Counted from the first letter of the stretch, positions 29,229 through 38,466 are shown. The stretch is DNA of 64,000 nucleotides from Pseudonocardia oroxyli (GCF_900102195.1 NZ_FNBE01000004.1:186001-250000), one strand, 5' to 3'. The notes: a model not told the origin generated them from the sequence alone. Numbers and translations are program-made.

Positions 29229-30484
29229 TCGAGCAGGTGTGGGCCGAGCTGGGCGGCGATCCCGCCGCGCCGAGCCGCCTGACGACCACGGGACCCGACC
29301 GGACGCTCGGCAGCCGGTTCCCGGTCACCGCGTTCGGCACCGCGGCGATCGGCGCCGCCCTGCTCGCGGCGTCCGACCGGCCCGTCGCGATCGACACCCG
29401 CCAGGCCGCGGTCGTCCTGCGCAGTGAACGCCACCTGCGCAAGGTCGGGGTCACGCCCGGGAGCCTGTTCGACCCGCTCTCGGCCTTCCACCGCACCGCG
29501 GACGGCTGGATCCGGCTGCACGCCAACTACCCGTGGCACGCGGAGGCGGCCCGGCGGGTCCTCGGCCTGACCGCGGACGCCGGGCTCGACGAGGTCCGCG
29601 CCGCGATCGGGACCTGGGAGAAGGTGCCACTGGAGACCGCCCTGCACGAGGCGGGCGGGGTCGCGGCCGCCACCCGCACGGAGGCGGAGTGGGCGGAGTC
29701 GGACGCCGGGGCCGCGGCCGGGGCCCTGCCCCTCGTCGAGCGGCGGGTCGTCGGCGAGGCCGCACCCCGGCCGTCTGGCAGGCTGCGGGTGCTCGACCTG
29801 ACCCGGGTGATCGCCGGGCCGGTCGCCACCCGCACCCTCGCGGCGCACGGCGCGGACGTGCTGCGGATCGACCCGCCGCACCGCCCGGAGATCGAGGTCC
29901 AGGCCTGGGAGACGCTGCCGGGCAAGCGGTCCGCGGTGGCCGAGCTTCCCCTGGAGGACCTGGTCGCGGGGGCCGACGTGCTGGTCACCGGCTACCGGCC
30001 GGGGTCCCTGGACCGCTTCGGGCTGACCCCCGAGGACCTGGCGGAGCGGCATCCGGGGCTCGTGGTCCTCACGCTGTCGGCGTGGGGCCACACCGGGCCC
30101 TGGGCCCGGCGGCGCGGGTTCGACTCGCTCGTCCAGTCCGCGTGCGGCATCGCGCTGGTGGAGGGGGATCCGGGAGCCCTGCCCGCGCAGGTGCTCGACC
30201 ACGCGACGGGCTACCTGGGCGCGGCGGGCGCCCTGCTCGCCGTCGCCGCCCAGCGGCGGTCCGGCGGCACGCACCACGTCCGGCTCGCCCTGGCCGGCAC
30301 CGCCGCCCACCTGCAGCGCCTGCCGCGCACCGACCCGGACGCGGTCGACGTGGACCCCGCACCGTGGTTGGAGTCGCTGGGGCCGTTCACGATCGCCTCC
30401 CCGCCCGGCACGGTCGACGGGCGGCGGCTGCACTGGCCGTCGGAGCCGGACTACGGCGGCGCGACGCCCACGTGGCTACCCTGA
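29225..30484 (+). CDS. CaiB/BaiF-family CoA-transferase-like protein
   Basis: A 419-residue class III CoA-transferase family protein. The family core is in the middle and C-terminal parts: RLRVLDLTRVIAGPVATRTLAAHGADVLRID near residues 195-222, LPGKRSAVAEL near 235, DVLVTGYRPGSLDRFGL near 255 and LTLSAWGHTGPWARRRGFDSLVQ near 290. The first ~180 residues are less conserved and hold a degenerate CoA-transferase segment. A clear catalytic aspartate is not obvious, so activity is uncertain. Starts at GTG overlapping the TetR stop. Confidence 0.82.
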   Translation: MIEQVWAELGGDPAAPSRLTTTGPDRTLGSRFPVTAFGTAAIGAALLAASDRPVAIDTRQAAVVLRSERHLRKVGVTPGSLFDPLSAFHRTADGWIRLHANYPWHAEAARRVLGLTADAGLDEVRAAIGTWEKVPLETALHEAGGVAAATRTEAEWAESDAGAAAGALPLVERRVVGEAAPRPSGRLRVLDLTRVIAGPVATRTLAAHGADVLRIDPPHRPEIEVQAWETLPGKRSAVAELPLEDLVAGADVLVTGYRPGSLDRFGLTPEDLAERHPGLVVLTLSAWGHTGPWARRRGFDSLVQSACGIALVEGDPGALPAQVLDHATGYLGAAGALLAVAAQRRSGGTHHVRLALAGTAAHLQRLPRTDPDAVDVDPAPWLESLGPFTIASPPGTVDGRRLHWPSEPDYGGATPTWLP

Positions 30485-30489
30485 CCGGT

Positions 30490-30603
30490 ATGTCCGATCC
30501 CACCGGCCTGTCCTCCCCGCTCGGTCAGGCGGTGGTGCTGCTCATGCTGCTCGCCTCGCTCACGCTGCTGATCCGCTGGTGGGTGCAGAACCGCAGACGG
30601 TGA
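30490..30603 (+). CDS. 37-residue single-span membrane protein
   Basis: This short frame starts MSDPTGLSSPLGQ, has one hydrophobic helix (AVVLLMLLASLTLLI, residues 14-28) and ends with the basic tail RWWVQNRRR, so it would insert with its C-terminus inside. Support for it being real: a TACCCT box at 30477-30482 lies seven bases before the ATG, the same leaderless layout as many genes here. It overlaps the 3' end of the convergent TetR gene by 44 bases. Function unknown. Confidence 0.5.
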   Translation: MSDPTGLSSPLGQAVVLLMLLASLTLLIRWWVQNRRR

Positions 30604-31114
30604 GGGCCGCGCGTCTGGCCCGCGCCGGGGCGTCCGGCACGCCGCCCGCCGTGGCCAGGACGGTCGCCCCCTCGAAGAGCAGGTGCAGCTGCTCGCCGAC
30701 CGGTTCCGGGAGCCCCTCGGCCACGGCGCGCGCCACCAGCCACGCCTGCATCTCCGCCTTCTGCGCGCGGATCTCCGCCTCCGCGGGGTGCCCCGTGCCC
30801 CCGACCTCGGCGTAGGCGTTCACGAACGCGCAGCCGCGGTCCTGGTCGCGCAGCCAGTCGGCCAGGACGTCGAACACGTCGACCAGCGGACGGCCGGTCA
30901 TGCGGTCGCGCAGGAACTCCTGCCAGACCCCGCGCCGCCGCTCGAGGTACACCGCGACCAGCGCGTCCTTGGAGCCGAAGCGGTCGTAGAGCGTCTTCTT
31001 CGTGACGCCCGCGGTCTCGGCGATCAGGTCGACGCCCACCGCGCGGATCCCCTGCCGGTAGAACAGCCTGCTCGCCGCGGCGATCAGCCGCTCGCCCGCC
31101 GGGGTGGTCTCCAT
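30560..31114 (-). CDS. TetR-family transcriptional regulator
   Basis: A 184-residue TetR protein. HTH: AASRLFYRQGIRAVGVDLI, then AETAGVTKKTLYDRFGSKDALV, at about residues 12-52. The C-terminal domain (WLRDQDRGCAFVNAYAEVGG and PVGEQLHLLFEGATVLA) matches the group with a conserved GC-x-FVN motif. TATACT at 31123-31128 lies eight bases before the ATG. It is divergent from the EamA transporter 40 bases away, the probable target. Confidence 0.9.
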   Translation of the reverse strand: METTPAGERLIAAASRLFYRQGIRAVGVDLIAETAGVTKKTLYDRFGSKDALVAVYLERRRGVWQEFLRDRMTGRPLVDVFDVLADWLRDQDRGCAFVNAYAEVGGTGHPAEAEIRAQKAEMQAWLVARAVAEGLPEPVGEQLHLLFEGATVLATAGGVPDAPARARRAALTVCGSAPTSGSAA

Positions 31115-31154
31115 ACACTGCGAGTATACCGACCGGTGTGGTTACGTGCACGGC
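31115..31154. promoter_or_regulatory. divergent promoter/operator between TetR and EamA transporter
   Basis: The 40-base gap holds the TetR -10 TATACT (minus strand, 31123-31128) and the small dyad ACCGACCGGT just beyond it (31129-31138), a plausible TetR half-site pair. No clear plus-strand TAnnnT box lies 6-8 bases before the EamA ATG. Confidence 0.45.
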
Positions 31155-32165
31155 ATGCCCATTCTGTTCGTGCTCTTCTGGAGCTCGGGGTTCGTCGGGG
31201 CCGAGCTGGGGACCGGGTATGCGCCGGTGGACACGCTGCTGGCCTGGCGGTACCTGATCGCGGCCGCGCTGCTGTGGGGCGCCGTGCTGGTGGTGCGGCG
31301 GCCGATCCCCCGCGGCGCGGTCCGGCGGCAGGCCCTCCTGGGCACCCTGGGTCAGGCGCTCTACCTCGGCGGGGTCGTCACGGGCGTCGCGCTGGGGGTC
31401 CCCGCGGGCACGGCGGCCCTGGTCGCCGCGCTGCAGCCGCTGGTCGTCGCGGTGGCCGGGCCGCTGGTCGGCGAGCACACGACCCTCCGCCAACGGATCG
31501 GGCTGGGCGCCGGGCTCGTCGGGGTGACCCTGGTCGTGGCCGGGGACCTGGGACCGGGGACGGCGCCGTGGTGGGCCTTCCTGCTGCCGTTCGGCGGCAC
31601 GCTGGCGCTGTCCGCGGGGACGCTGCTGGAGCGGCGGTGGAACCCGCCGGAGACGCCGCTGGTCGCGATGGCCCTGCAGGTGACGGCCGCCGCAGCGCTG
31701 TTCTGGCCGGTCACCGGGCTGCTCGGGCAGGCGGCTCCCCCCGCCGACCCGGGGTTCTGGGGCGCGCTCGCGTGGGTCGTCCTGCTCTCGACCTTCGGCG
31801 GCTACGGCACGTACCTGCTGGTCCTGCGCAGGCACAGCGCCACGCGGGTCTCGGTGCTGCTCTACCTGACCCCGCCGGTGACCATGGTCGGGGCCTACCT
31901 GATGTTCGGCGAGGCGCCGGGGGTCTGGGCGGTCCCGGGGGTGGCGCTGGCGGCGGTGGGTGTCTGGCTCGTGCTCGGTCGACGGGAAACTGTCGGGGGT
32001 CGACGGCATAGTGGTCGGGGTGAGCGCACTGGACGGTTTCTCCCCCGCCACCCGGGGCTGGTTCCGGGGCGCCTTCGCCGCGCCCACGGCCGCCCAGGAG
32101 GGCGCGTGGAGTGCCGCGCAGGCGGGGCGCAACGCGCTGGTCGTGGCGCCGACCGGGTCGGGTAA
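31155..32165 (+). CDS. EamA/DMT-family transporter, 3' end overlapping lhr
   Basis: A 336-residue inner-membrane exporter of the drug/metabolite family with about ten hydrophobic segments. The first half includes VLFWSSGFVGAELG and ALQPLVVAVAGPLVGEHTTLRQ; the second repeat includes YLTPPVTMVGAYLMFGE near residue 255. The usual family end falls near residue 280 (VWLVLGRRE). The frame stays open for another ~55 basic, low-complexity residues and overlaps the first 146 bases of lhr. That tail may be a genuine extension, or a lost stop or frameshift. Substrate is unknown; it is probably under the divergent TetR. Confidence 0.85.
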   Translation: MPILFVLFWSSGFVGAELGTGYAPVDTLLAWRYLIAAALLWGAVLVVRRPIPRGAVRRQALLGTLGQALYLGGVVTGVALGVPAGTAALVAALQPLVVAVAGPLVGEHTTLRQRIGLGAGLVGVTLVVAGDLGPGTAPWWAFLLPFGGTLALSAGTLLERRWNPPETPLVAMALQVTAAAALFWPVTGLLGQAAPPADPGFWGALAWVVLLSTFGGYGTYLLVLRRHSATRVSVLLYLTPPVTMVGAYLMFGEAPGVWAVPGVALAAVGVWLVLGRRETVGGRRHSGRGERTGRFLPRHPGLVPGRLRRAHGRPGGRVECRAGGAQRAGRGADRVG

Positions 32166-35100
32166 GACCCTCGCCGCCTTCCTCTGGGCACTCGACCGGC
32201 TGGCGTCCTCACCCCCCGCACCGACGAAGCAGCGCTGCCGGATCCTCTACGTCTCGCCGCTGAAGGCCCTGGCGGTGGACGTGCAGCGCAACCTGCGCGC
32301 GCCGCTCACCGGCATCCGGCAGGAGTCGGTGCGGCTCGGCGGCACCGCGCCGGACATCACCGTCGGCATGCGGACCGGGGACACCCCGGCGGACGAGCGG
32401 CGGCAGTTCGCCCGCACCCCGCCGGACGTGCTGGTCACCACCCCGGAGTCGCTGTTCCTGCTGCTCACCTCCGCCGCGCGGGAGTCGCTGCGCGGGGTGG
32501 AGACGGTCATCCTCGACGAGGTGCACGCCGTCGCGGGCACCAAGCGCGGCGCGCACCTGGCCGTCTCCCTCGAGCGGCTGGACGAGCTGCTCGACCGGCC
32601 CGCCCAGCGGATCGGGCTGTCGGCCACGGTGCGCCCGCTGGACGAGGTGTCCACCTTCCTGTCCGGGGCGCGCCCGGTCGAGATCGTGCAGCCGAAGACT
32701 CCCAAGACGATCGAGGTGCGGGTCGAGGTGCCCGTGCCGGACCTGGCCGCGCTGGGCGAGCTGCCCCAGCCGGGCAGTGCGGACGAGGAGGTCGTCGGGT
32801 CGGCGGCCGGGGGCGCACAGCGGCCCTCCATCTGGCCCGCGGTGGAGCGGCGGCTGCTGGAGCTCGTCCGGGAGCACCGGTCCACGATCGTCTTCGCCAA
32901 CTCCCGGCGGCTGGCCGAGCGGCTCACCGCGAAGCTGAACGAGCTGGCGGCGGAGGAGGCGGAGGAGGCGGCCGAGGAGCGTGCGGGACGGCCCCCCGGA
33001 GCCGTCGATCTCGACCGGTTCCCGGCGGAGGCCGTCGGCCAGTCAGGGGTCGGTGGGGGCGCTCCCCCGGTCGTCGCGAAGGCCCACCACGGGTCCATGT
33101 CGCGCGAGCAGCGCACCCTGGTCGAGGAGGAGCTCAAGTCGGGGCGGCTGCCTTGCGTGGTCGCCACGTCCAGCCTCGAGCTGGGCATCGACATGGGCGC
33201 GGTGGACCTCGTGGTGCAGGTCGAGGCGCCGCCGTCGGTGTCCTCGGGGCTCCAGCGGGTCGGCCGCGCCGGGCACCAGGTCGGCGCGGTCTCCCAGGGC
33301 GTGGTGTTCCCCAAGTTCCGCGGAGACCTGGTCTCCTGCGCGGTGGTGGCCGAGCGGATGACCGGCGGCGCCATCGAGTCGATGCGCTACCCGCGCAACC
33401 CGCTGGACGTGCTGGCCCAGCAGATCGTGGCGATGGTCGCCCTGGAACCGTGGCAGCTGGCGGACCTCGCCGCGGTGATCCGGCGGGCGGCGCCGTTCGC
33501 GGCGCTGCCGGACTCCGCCCTGCACTCGGTGCTGGACATGCTCGCGGGCCGCTACCCGTCGGAGGAGTTCGGCGAGCTGCGGGCCCGGATCACCTGGGAC
33601 CGGGTCACCGACGAGCTCAAGGGCCGCCCCGGCGCCCAGCGGCTGGCGGTCACCTCCGGCGGCACGATCCCCGACCGCGGCCTGTTCACCGTCATGACTC
33701 CCGGCGGTGCGGACGGGGCGGGCTCGCGCGTCGGCGAGCTGGACGAGGAGATGGTCTACGAGTCGCGGGTGGGCGACACGTTCCTGCTCGGCACGTCGAG
33801 CTGGCGGGTGGAGGACATCACGCACGACCGCGTGATCGTCACCCCCGCGCCGGGCGAGCCCGCGCGCATGCCCTTCTGGAAGGGCGAGTCGATCGGCCGC
33901 CCGCTCGAGCTGGGGCGCGCGATCGGCGCGTTCGTCCGGGAGATGGCGGGCCTGTCGGACGCCGAGGCCCGGGCCCGCGCCGCGGCGGCGGGCCTGGACG
34001 AGTGGGCGATCGACAACCTGGTCGCCTACCTGCGCGAACAGCAGGAGGCCACCCGCCACGTCCCGAGCGACCGCACGATCCTGGTGGAGCGCTTCCGAGA
34101 CGAGCTGGGCGACTGGCGGCTCGTGGTGCACTCCCCCTTCGGCGCGCAGGTCAACGGACCGTGGGCGCTCGCCATCGCGGCCCGGATGCGGGAGCGGCGC
34201 GGCGTCGAGGTGCAGGCGGCGGGCGCGGACGACGGGATCGTCCTGCGGCTGCCGGACGCGCTGGACGAGGCGGGCACCGAGATCATGCCCTCCGCGGAGG
34301 ACGTGCTGCTCGAGCCCGGCGAGGTCGAGCAGATCGTGGTCGGCGAGCTGGGCGGGTCGTCGCTGTTCGCGTCCCGCTTCCGCGAGTGCGCCGCCCGGGC
34401 CCTGCTGCTCCCCCGCCGCGACCCCAAGCGGCGCAGCCCGTTGTGGCAGCAGCGGCAGCGGTCGGCCCAGCTGCTGGCGGTCGCGGGCAAGTACGAGCAG
34501 TTCCCGATCACCCTCGAAGCCATGCGGGAGTGCGTGCAGGACGTCTACGACCTGCCGGGCCTGCGGGATCTCATGGCGGACGTGCAGTCCCGCAAGGTCA
34601 AGGTCGTCGAGCTGCAGACGCCGCAGCCCTCGCCCTTCGCCCGGAGCCTGCTGTTCGGCTACATCGGGATGTTCCTCTACGAGCTCGACGCGCCGCTGGC
34701 CGAGCGGCGGGCGGCGGCGTTGTCGCTGGACTCCACGCTGCTCGCCGAGCTGCTGGGCTCGGAGGCCATCCGCGAGCTCCTCGATCCCGAGGTGCTCGCC
34801 GAGGTCGAGGCCTCCCTGCAGCGCACGGCGCCGGACCGGCACGCGAAGGACGTCGAGGGGGCGGCCGACCTGCTGCGCTTCATCGGGGACCTCTCGGTGG
34901 CGGACGGGCGCGCCCGCGGCGTCGACCCGGCGTGGCTCGCCGAGCTGGAGGCCCAGCGCCGCGCCATCCGGGTCCGCATCGCGGGCGAGGAGCGCTTCGT
35001 CGCGATCGAGGACGCGGGCCGGGTACGGGACGCGCTCGGCGCCCCGCTGCCCGTCGGCGTGCCCGAGACGTTCACCGAGCCGGTGCCCGATCCCCTCGGT

Positions 35101-36750
35101 GACCTGGTGCTCCGCTACGCCCGCACGCACGGTCCGTTCACCGCCGCCGAGTGCGCCGCGCGGTTCGGTCTCGGCGTCGCCGTGGTCGCGGGCGTGGTGG
35201 ACCGGCTCACCGGGCTCGGCCGGGTGGTGAAGGGCGAGCTGCGCCCGCAGGCCGCCGGGGGCGCGGACGGCGTGGTCGAGTACTGCGACGCGGAGGTGCT
35301 GCGGCGGTTGCGGCGGGCCTCGCTCGCGCGGCTGCGGGCCGAGGTCGAGCCCGTGGAGCAGCGCGCGCTGGGGCGGTTCCTGCCGGCGTGGCAGGGCGTG
35401 CAGACCGGCTCGGCGGAGCGGCCGGAACGGCGCGGCCGCATGCGGCGGGCACCCGGCGCGGAGGACGTGCTCGGCGTGGTCGAGCAGCTGGCGGGGGCGC
35501 CGCTGCCCGCCAGCGCGCTCGAGTCGCTGATCCTGCCCGCCCGGCTGCCGGGCTACACCCCGGCCCTGCTGGACGAGCTGACCGCGGCGGGCGAGGTCAC
35601 CTGGACCGGCTGCGGGCCGCTCGCCGGCAGCGACGGCTGGCTCGCGGTGGCCCCCGCGGACGTGGCGGACCTGCTGCTGCCCGAGCCCGACCCGGAGATC
35701 GCGGGCACCCCGCTGCACCGGGCCCTGCTCGCCGCGCTCGGCAAGCCCGTCCTGGAGGAGCCCGCGGTGGGCGGCGGGGCGCTGTTCTTCCGCGGGCTGG
35801 CGGACCTGGCGGGACAGGGTCTCGTGGCGCAGGGCGAGGAGGCCCCGACGGACGAGGCCGTGGTCACCGCGATCTGGGACCTCGTGTGGGCCGGGCTGCT
35901 CACCAACGACACCCTCGGCCCGCTGCGTGCCCGGCTGAGCGGGGGCGGGTCCCGGCGGGGTGGGCCCGCGCACCGCACCCGCCGCACCGCGGGCCGCGGC
36001 CGGTACGCCCAGCTCCGTGCGGGCAGGCCGCAGCTGCCCAGCCGCACCGGGCCGCCCTCCGTCGGGGGTCGGTGGGCCCTCGCCGTGGACCGCGAGGCGG
36101 ACGCCACCCGGCGCGCCCACGCGAAGGCCGAGGCGTTCCTGGAGCGCCACGGCGTGCTCACCCGGGGCGCGCTGGGCACCGAGCGCGTGTCCGGCGGGTT
36201 CGCCGGGGTCTACAAGGTGCTGCGAGCGATGGAGGACTCCGGGCGGGTGCGCCGCGGGTACGTCGTCGAGGGGTTGGGTGCGGCGCAGTTCGCGGTCCCC
36301 GGTGCCATCGACCGGGTGCGGGCGCTGTCGAACCCGGACGTGGGGGCCTCCCCGGTCGAGCAGCAACCCGGCGAGGGCAGGCTGTCCCGGGTCGTGCTCG
36401 CGGCGGCCGATCCCGCGCAGCCCTACGGCGCGGCCCTCCCCTGGCCCGCCACGGTCGGAGACGCCAAGCACCGCCCGGCCCGCAAGGCGGGCGCGCTGGT
36501 GGTGCTGGTCGACGGGGCACCGGCGCTGTACGTCGAGCGCGGCGGCAAATCCCTGCTGTCCTTCACCACCGACCAGGACGAGCTGAGCGCGGCCGCCCAG
36601 GCGCTGGCAGGCGCCGTGCACGAGGGCTGGCTCGGCTCCCTGGCCGTCGAGCGGGCGGACGGCGGCGGCGCACTGGGCTCCGAGCTGGCGGAGGTGCTGA
36701 CCGAGGCGGGCTTCCGCGTCACCCCGAAGGGCCTGCGCCTGAGGGCCTGA
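32020..36750 (+). CDS. lhr: Lhr-family ATP-dependent DNA helicase
   Basis: A 1576-residue superfamily 2 helicase of the long Lhr type, which moves 3'-5' and unwinds RNA:DNA hybrids in repair. Core motifs in order: APTGSGKTLAAF (I) near residue 45, TTPESLFLLL, LDEVHAVAGTKRG (II) near 166, IGLSATVRP (III), IVFANSRRLAERL (IV), HHGSMSREQR, VATSSLELGIDMGAVDLVVQ (V) and LQRVGRAGHQVG (VI) near 415. The remaining ~1000 residues contain the winged-helix and Lhr-core/extension domains. The GTG at 32020 gives the family N-terminus (SPATRGWFRGAFAAPTAAQ). Mycobacterial lhr is an operon partner of nei2; a nei gene lies 3.6 kb downstream here. Confidence 0.96.
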   Translation: MSALDGFSPATRGWFRGAFAAPTAAQEGAWSAAQAGRNALVVAPTGSGKTLAAFLWALDRLASSPPAPTKQRCRILYVSPLKALAVDVQRNLRAPLTGIRQESVRLGGTAPDITVGMRTGDTPADERRQFARTPPDVLVTTPESLFLLLTSAARESLRGVETVILDEVHAVAGTKRGAHLAVSLERLDELLDRPAQRIGLSATVRPLDEVSTFLSGARPVEIVQPKTPKTIEVRVEVPVPDLAALGELPQPGSADEEVVGSAAGGAQRPSIWPAVERRLLELVREHRSTIVFANSRRLAERLTAKLNELAAEEAEEAAEERAGRPPGAVDLDRFPAEAVGQSGVGGGAPPVVAKAHHGSMSREQRTLVEEELKSGRLPCVVATSSLELGIDMGAVDLVVQVEAPPSVSSGLQRVGRAGHQVGAVSQGVVFPKFRGDLVSCAVVAERMTGGAIESMRYPRNPLDVLAQQIVAMVALEPWQLADLAAVIRRAAPFAALPDSALHSVLDMLAGRYPSEEFGELRARITWDRVTDELKGRPGAQRLAVTSGGTIPDRGLFTVMTPGGADGAGSRVGELDEEMVYESRVGDTFLLGTSSWRVEDITHDRVIVTPAPGEPARMPFWKGESIGRPLELGRAIGAFVREMAGLSDAEARARAAAAGLDEWAIDNLVAYLREQQEATRHVPSDRTILVERFRDELGDWRLVVHSPFGAQVNGPWALAIAARMRERRGVEVQAAGADDGIVLRLPDALDEAGTEIMPSAEDVLLEPGEVEQIVVGELGGSSLFASRFRECAARALLLPRRDPKRRSPLWQQRQRSAQLLAVAGKYEQFPITLEAMRECVQDVYDLPGLRDLMADVQSRKVKVVELQTPQPSPFARSLLFGYIGMFLYELDAPLAERRAAALSLDSTLLAELLGSEAIRELLDPEVLAEVEASLQRTAPDRHAKDVEGAADLLRFIGDLSVADGRARGVDPAWLAELEAQRRAIRVRIAGEERFVAIEDAGRVRDALGAPLPVGVPETFTEPVPDPLGDLVLRYARTHGPFTAAECAARFGLGVAVVAGVVDRLTGLGRVVKGELRPQAAGGADGVVEYCDAEVLRRLRRASLARLRAEVEPVEQRALGRFLPAWQGVQTGSAERPERRGRMRRAPGAEDVLGVVEQLAGAPLPASALESLILPARLPGYTPALLDELTAAGEVTWTGCGPLAGSDGWLAVAPADVADLLLPEPDPEIAGTPLHRALLAALGKPVLEEPAVGGGALFFRGLADLAGQGLVAQGEEAPTDEAVVTAIWDLVWAGLLTNDTLGPLRARLSGGGSRRGGPAHRTRRTAGRGRYAQLRAGRPQLPSRTGPPSVGGRWALAVDREADATRRAHAKAEAFLERHGVLTRGALGTERVSGGFAGVYKVLRAMEDSGRVRRGYVVEGLGAAQFAVPGAIDRVRALSNPDVGASPVEQQPGEGRLSRVVLAAADPAQPYGAALPWPATVGDAKHRPARKAGALVVLVDGAPALYVERGGKSLLSFTTDQDELSAAAQALAGAVHEGWLGSLAVERADGGGALGSELAEVLTEAGFRVTPKGLRLRA

Positions 36751-36755
36751 GCGCC

Positions 36756-37082
36756 GCGTGGGCGTCCCACGCGTCAAGGGGCGCGGTCGGCGCGTGCCGC
36801 TTGGGCGTCCCACGCGTCAGGGGGGTCGGGTGGCGGCGTGACGCTTGGGCGTCCCAAGCGTCACTGAGCGACGCTTGGGCGTCCCACGCGTCAGGGGGCC
36901 GGGTGGCGGCGCGACGCTTGGGCGTCCCAAGCGTCACTGAGCGACGCTTGGGCGTCCCACGCGTCAGAGGGCCGGGTGGCGGCGCGACGCTTGGGCGTCC
37001 CAAGCGTCACTGAGCGACGCTTGGGCGTCCCACGCGTCAAAGGGCCGGGTGGCGGCGCGACGCTCGGGCGTCCCAAGCGTCA
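36756..37082. repeat. hairpin cluster B: nine copies of the 17-base palindrome in a 73-base tandem array
   Basis: This fills most of the 407-base convergent gap between lhr and the L,D-transpeptidase gene. Copies of GCTTGGGCGTCCCAAGC or close variants start at 36756, 36799, 36843, 36873, 36916, 36946, 36989, 37019 and 37062. From 36843 on, pairs 30 bases apart repeat with an exact 73-base period. The second member of each pair has CACGC in place of CAAGC. In 37083-37157 I see only GC-rich sequence with no clear feature. Confidence 0.93.
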
Positions 37083-37157
37083 GGGGCCCAGCTCAGGGTG
37101 CTGAGCCGCCGCTCGCGCTCGGCCTACGGGTGCCGGGCGCGCACCTGGCCTCGGTGC

Positions 37158-38381
37158 TCAGGGGCCCGTCTGCCACTGGGCCCAGCTGAGCTCCCAGTCG
37201 CCGTAGGTGTCGTAGACCGGGAGGGGCGGGCCCCCGGAGTTCGTGATCTCGACGACGTCCCCGATGCCGAAGTGGTCGAAGAACCACTGGGCGTCGGCGG
37301 GCGCGAGGTTCACGCAGCCGTGCGAGACGTTCTCGTTGCCCTGCTGCCCGACCGACCACGGGGCGGAGTGCACGAACTCGCCGTCGTTGGAGATGCGCAG
37401 GTCCAGGTCGACCTTCTCCTTGTAGTAGCCGGGCTGACCGGCGCAGACGCCGTAGGTGCAGGAGTCCATGACGATCGACGGCTGCTTGTCGGAGATCACG
37501 TGCGGGCCGGTGTGCGATGGGAACCCGGGCGCCCCGAGGCTGATGTTCATGGTCTTGACCAGGGCGCCGTTGTCGAAGATCTGCATCTGCTCGGTGGCGC
37601 CGTCGGCCTTGGCGACCCAGGCGTCGTGCACCGTCAGCTTCAGGGTGCGGTCGGTGGAGCCGTAGACGCCGTCCCCGAGGTCGACGCCGAACATCGCGGC
37701 CTTCAGCGTGATCGTGGTGCCCGCCTGCCAGTACTGCGCGGCCCGGTAGTGCACCTCGGTGTCCGAGATCCAGTACCAGGCCCCGACCTGGACGGGGCTG
37801 GTGGTGACCGTGAGCGCCTTCTCGGCGGCGGCGCGGTCGGTGATCGGGTGGTCGAAGCGCACGACCAGCGGCTGGCCGACACCCACCGACGGGACGGAGT
37901 TCGGCGCGGGCACGAACGACGGGTAGGCCTGGGCCTTCGGCGCGATCGTCGTGACCGTGGCATCGGTGTGGCCGGGCGCGCGGTCGCGGTCGAGGGTGTC
38001 CACACCCACGGCGTACGTCGTCGCGTAGGCGAGCTCGCCGGTGGAGGTCCACGTCCGGCCGTCCGGCGCGAGGGTGCCCTCGACGGCCTTGCCCTTCGGG
38101 TCCGTGACCCGCACGGCCTGCGCGGTGCCGTCGGCGACGGTCACGGTGATCGGCGTCGTCGGGTTCAGGTCCGACGCCGGGGTCACGTGCACGATCGGCG
38201 TGGGCGCGTGGTCCGGCGCGGCGGGCTCGGCGACGGGCACGAGCCCGTCCGATCCGAGCACCCCGGCGACCGCGGGCGAGCGCACCCCGACGAGCACGCC
38301 CAACCCGAGCACGACCGCCACCACCAGACCGAGCACCGCCCGCATCCGCTTCCGCCCCTCCCGTCGACCGAGGATCATCAT
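37158..38381 (-). CDS. L,D-transpeptidase (YkuD/Ldt family)
   Basis: A 407-residue peptidoglycan cross-linking enzyme acting outside the membrane. An N-terminal basic segment is followed by a hydrophobic helix (AVLGLVVAVVLGLGVLVGV, about residues 14-32), acting as anchor or signal. Ig-like domains span about residues 60-250 (TPASDLNPTTPITVTV; QPLVVRFDHPITDRAAAEKAL), as in mycobacterial LdtMt2. The catalytic YkuD domain ends with HSAPWS near 337 and SHGCVNL with the nucleophile cysteine at about 356. GGGGAG precedes the ATG pair at 38381/38378; ATG at 38345 is an alternative start. Confidence 0.94.
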   Translation of the reverse strand: MMILGRREGRKRMRAVLGLVVAVVLGLGVLVGVRSPAVAGVLGSDGLVPVAEPAAPDHAPTPIVHVTPASDLNPTTPITVTVADGTAQAVRVTDPKGKAVEGTLAPDGRTWTSTGELAYATTYAVGVDTLDRDRAPGHTDATVTTIAPKAQAYPSFVPAPNSVPSVGVGQPLVVRFDHPITDRAAAEKALTVTTSPVQVGAWYWISDTEVHYRAAQYWQAGTTITLKAAMFGVDLGDGVYGSTDRTLKLTVHDAWVAKADGATEQMQIFDNGALVKTMNISLGAPGFPSHTGPHVISDKQPSIVMDSCTYGVCAGQPGYYKEKVDLDLRISNDGEFVHSAPWSVGQQGNENVSHGCVNLAPADAQWFFDHFGIGDVVEITNSGGPPLPVYDTYGDWELSWAQWQTGP

Positions 38382-38466
38382 GCTCCCCGCGCGCGGCGCG
38401 CCTGCGGCGGTACGCGAACGTCCGTTTCGCGTGTTTCCGCAGGTCGGACAGACCGGACAGACCCCG

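Noticed and set aside
33043..36813. 1256-codon open frame antisense to lhr
   Set aside because: Product is compositionally biased (R, G, A, H, Q) with no domain; lhr on the opposite strand has full helicase motifs.
36719..37076. Open frames through the hairpin cluster encoding repeats such as LTRGTPKR and DAWDAQAS
   Set aside because: They are translations of the 73-base DNA repeat, present in several frames, with no start signal or conserved product.
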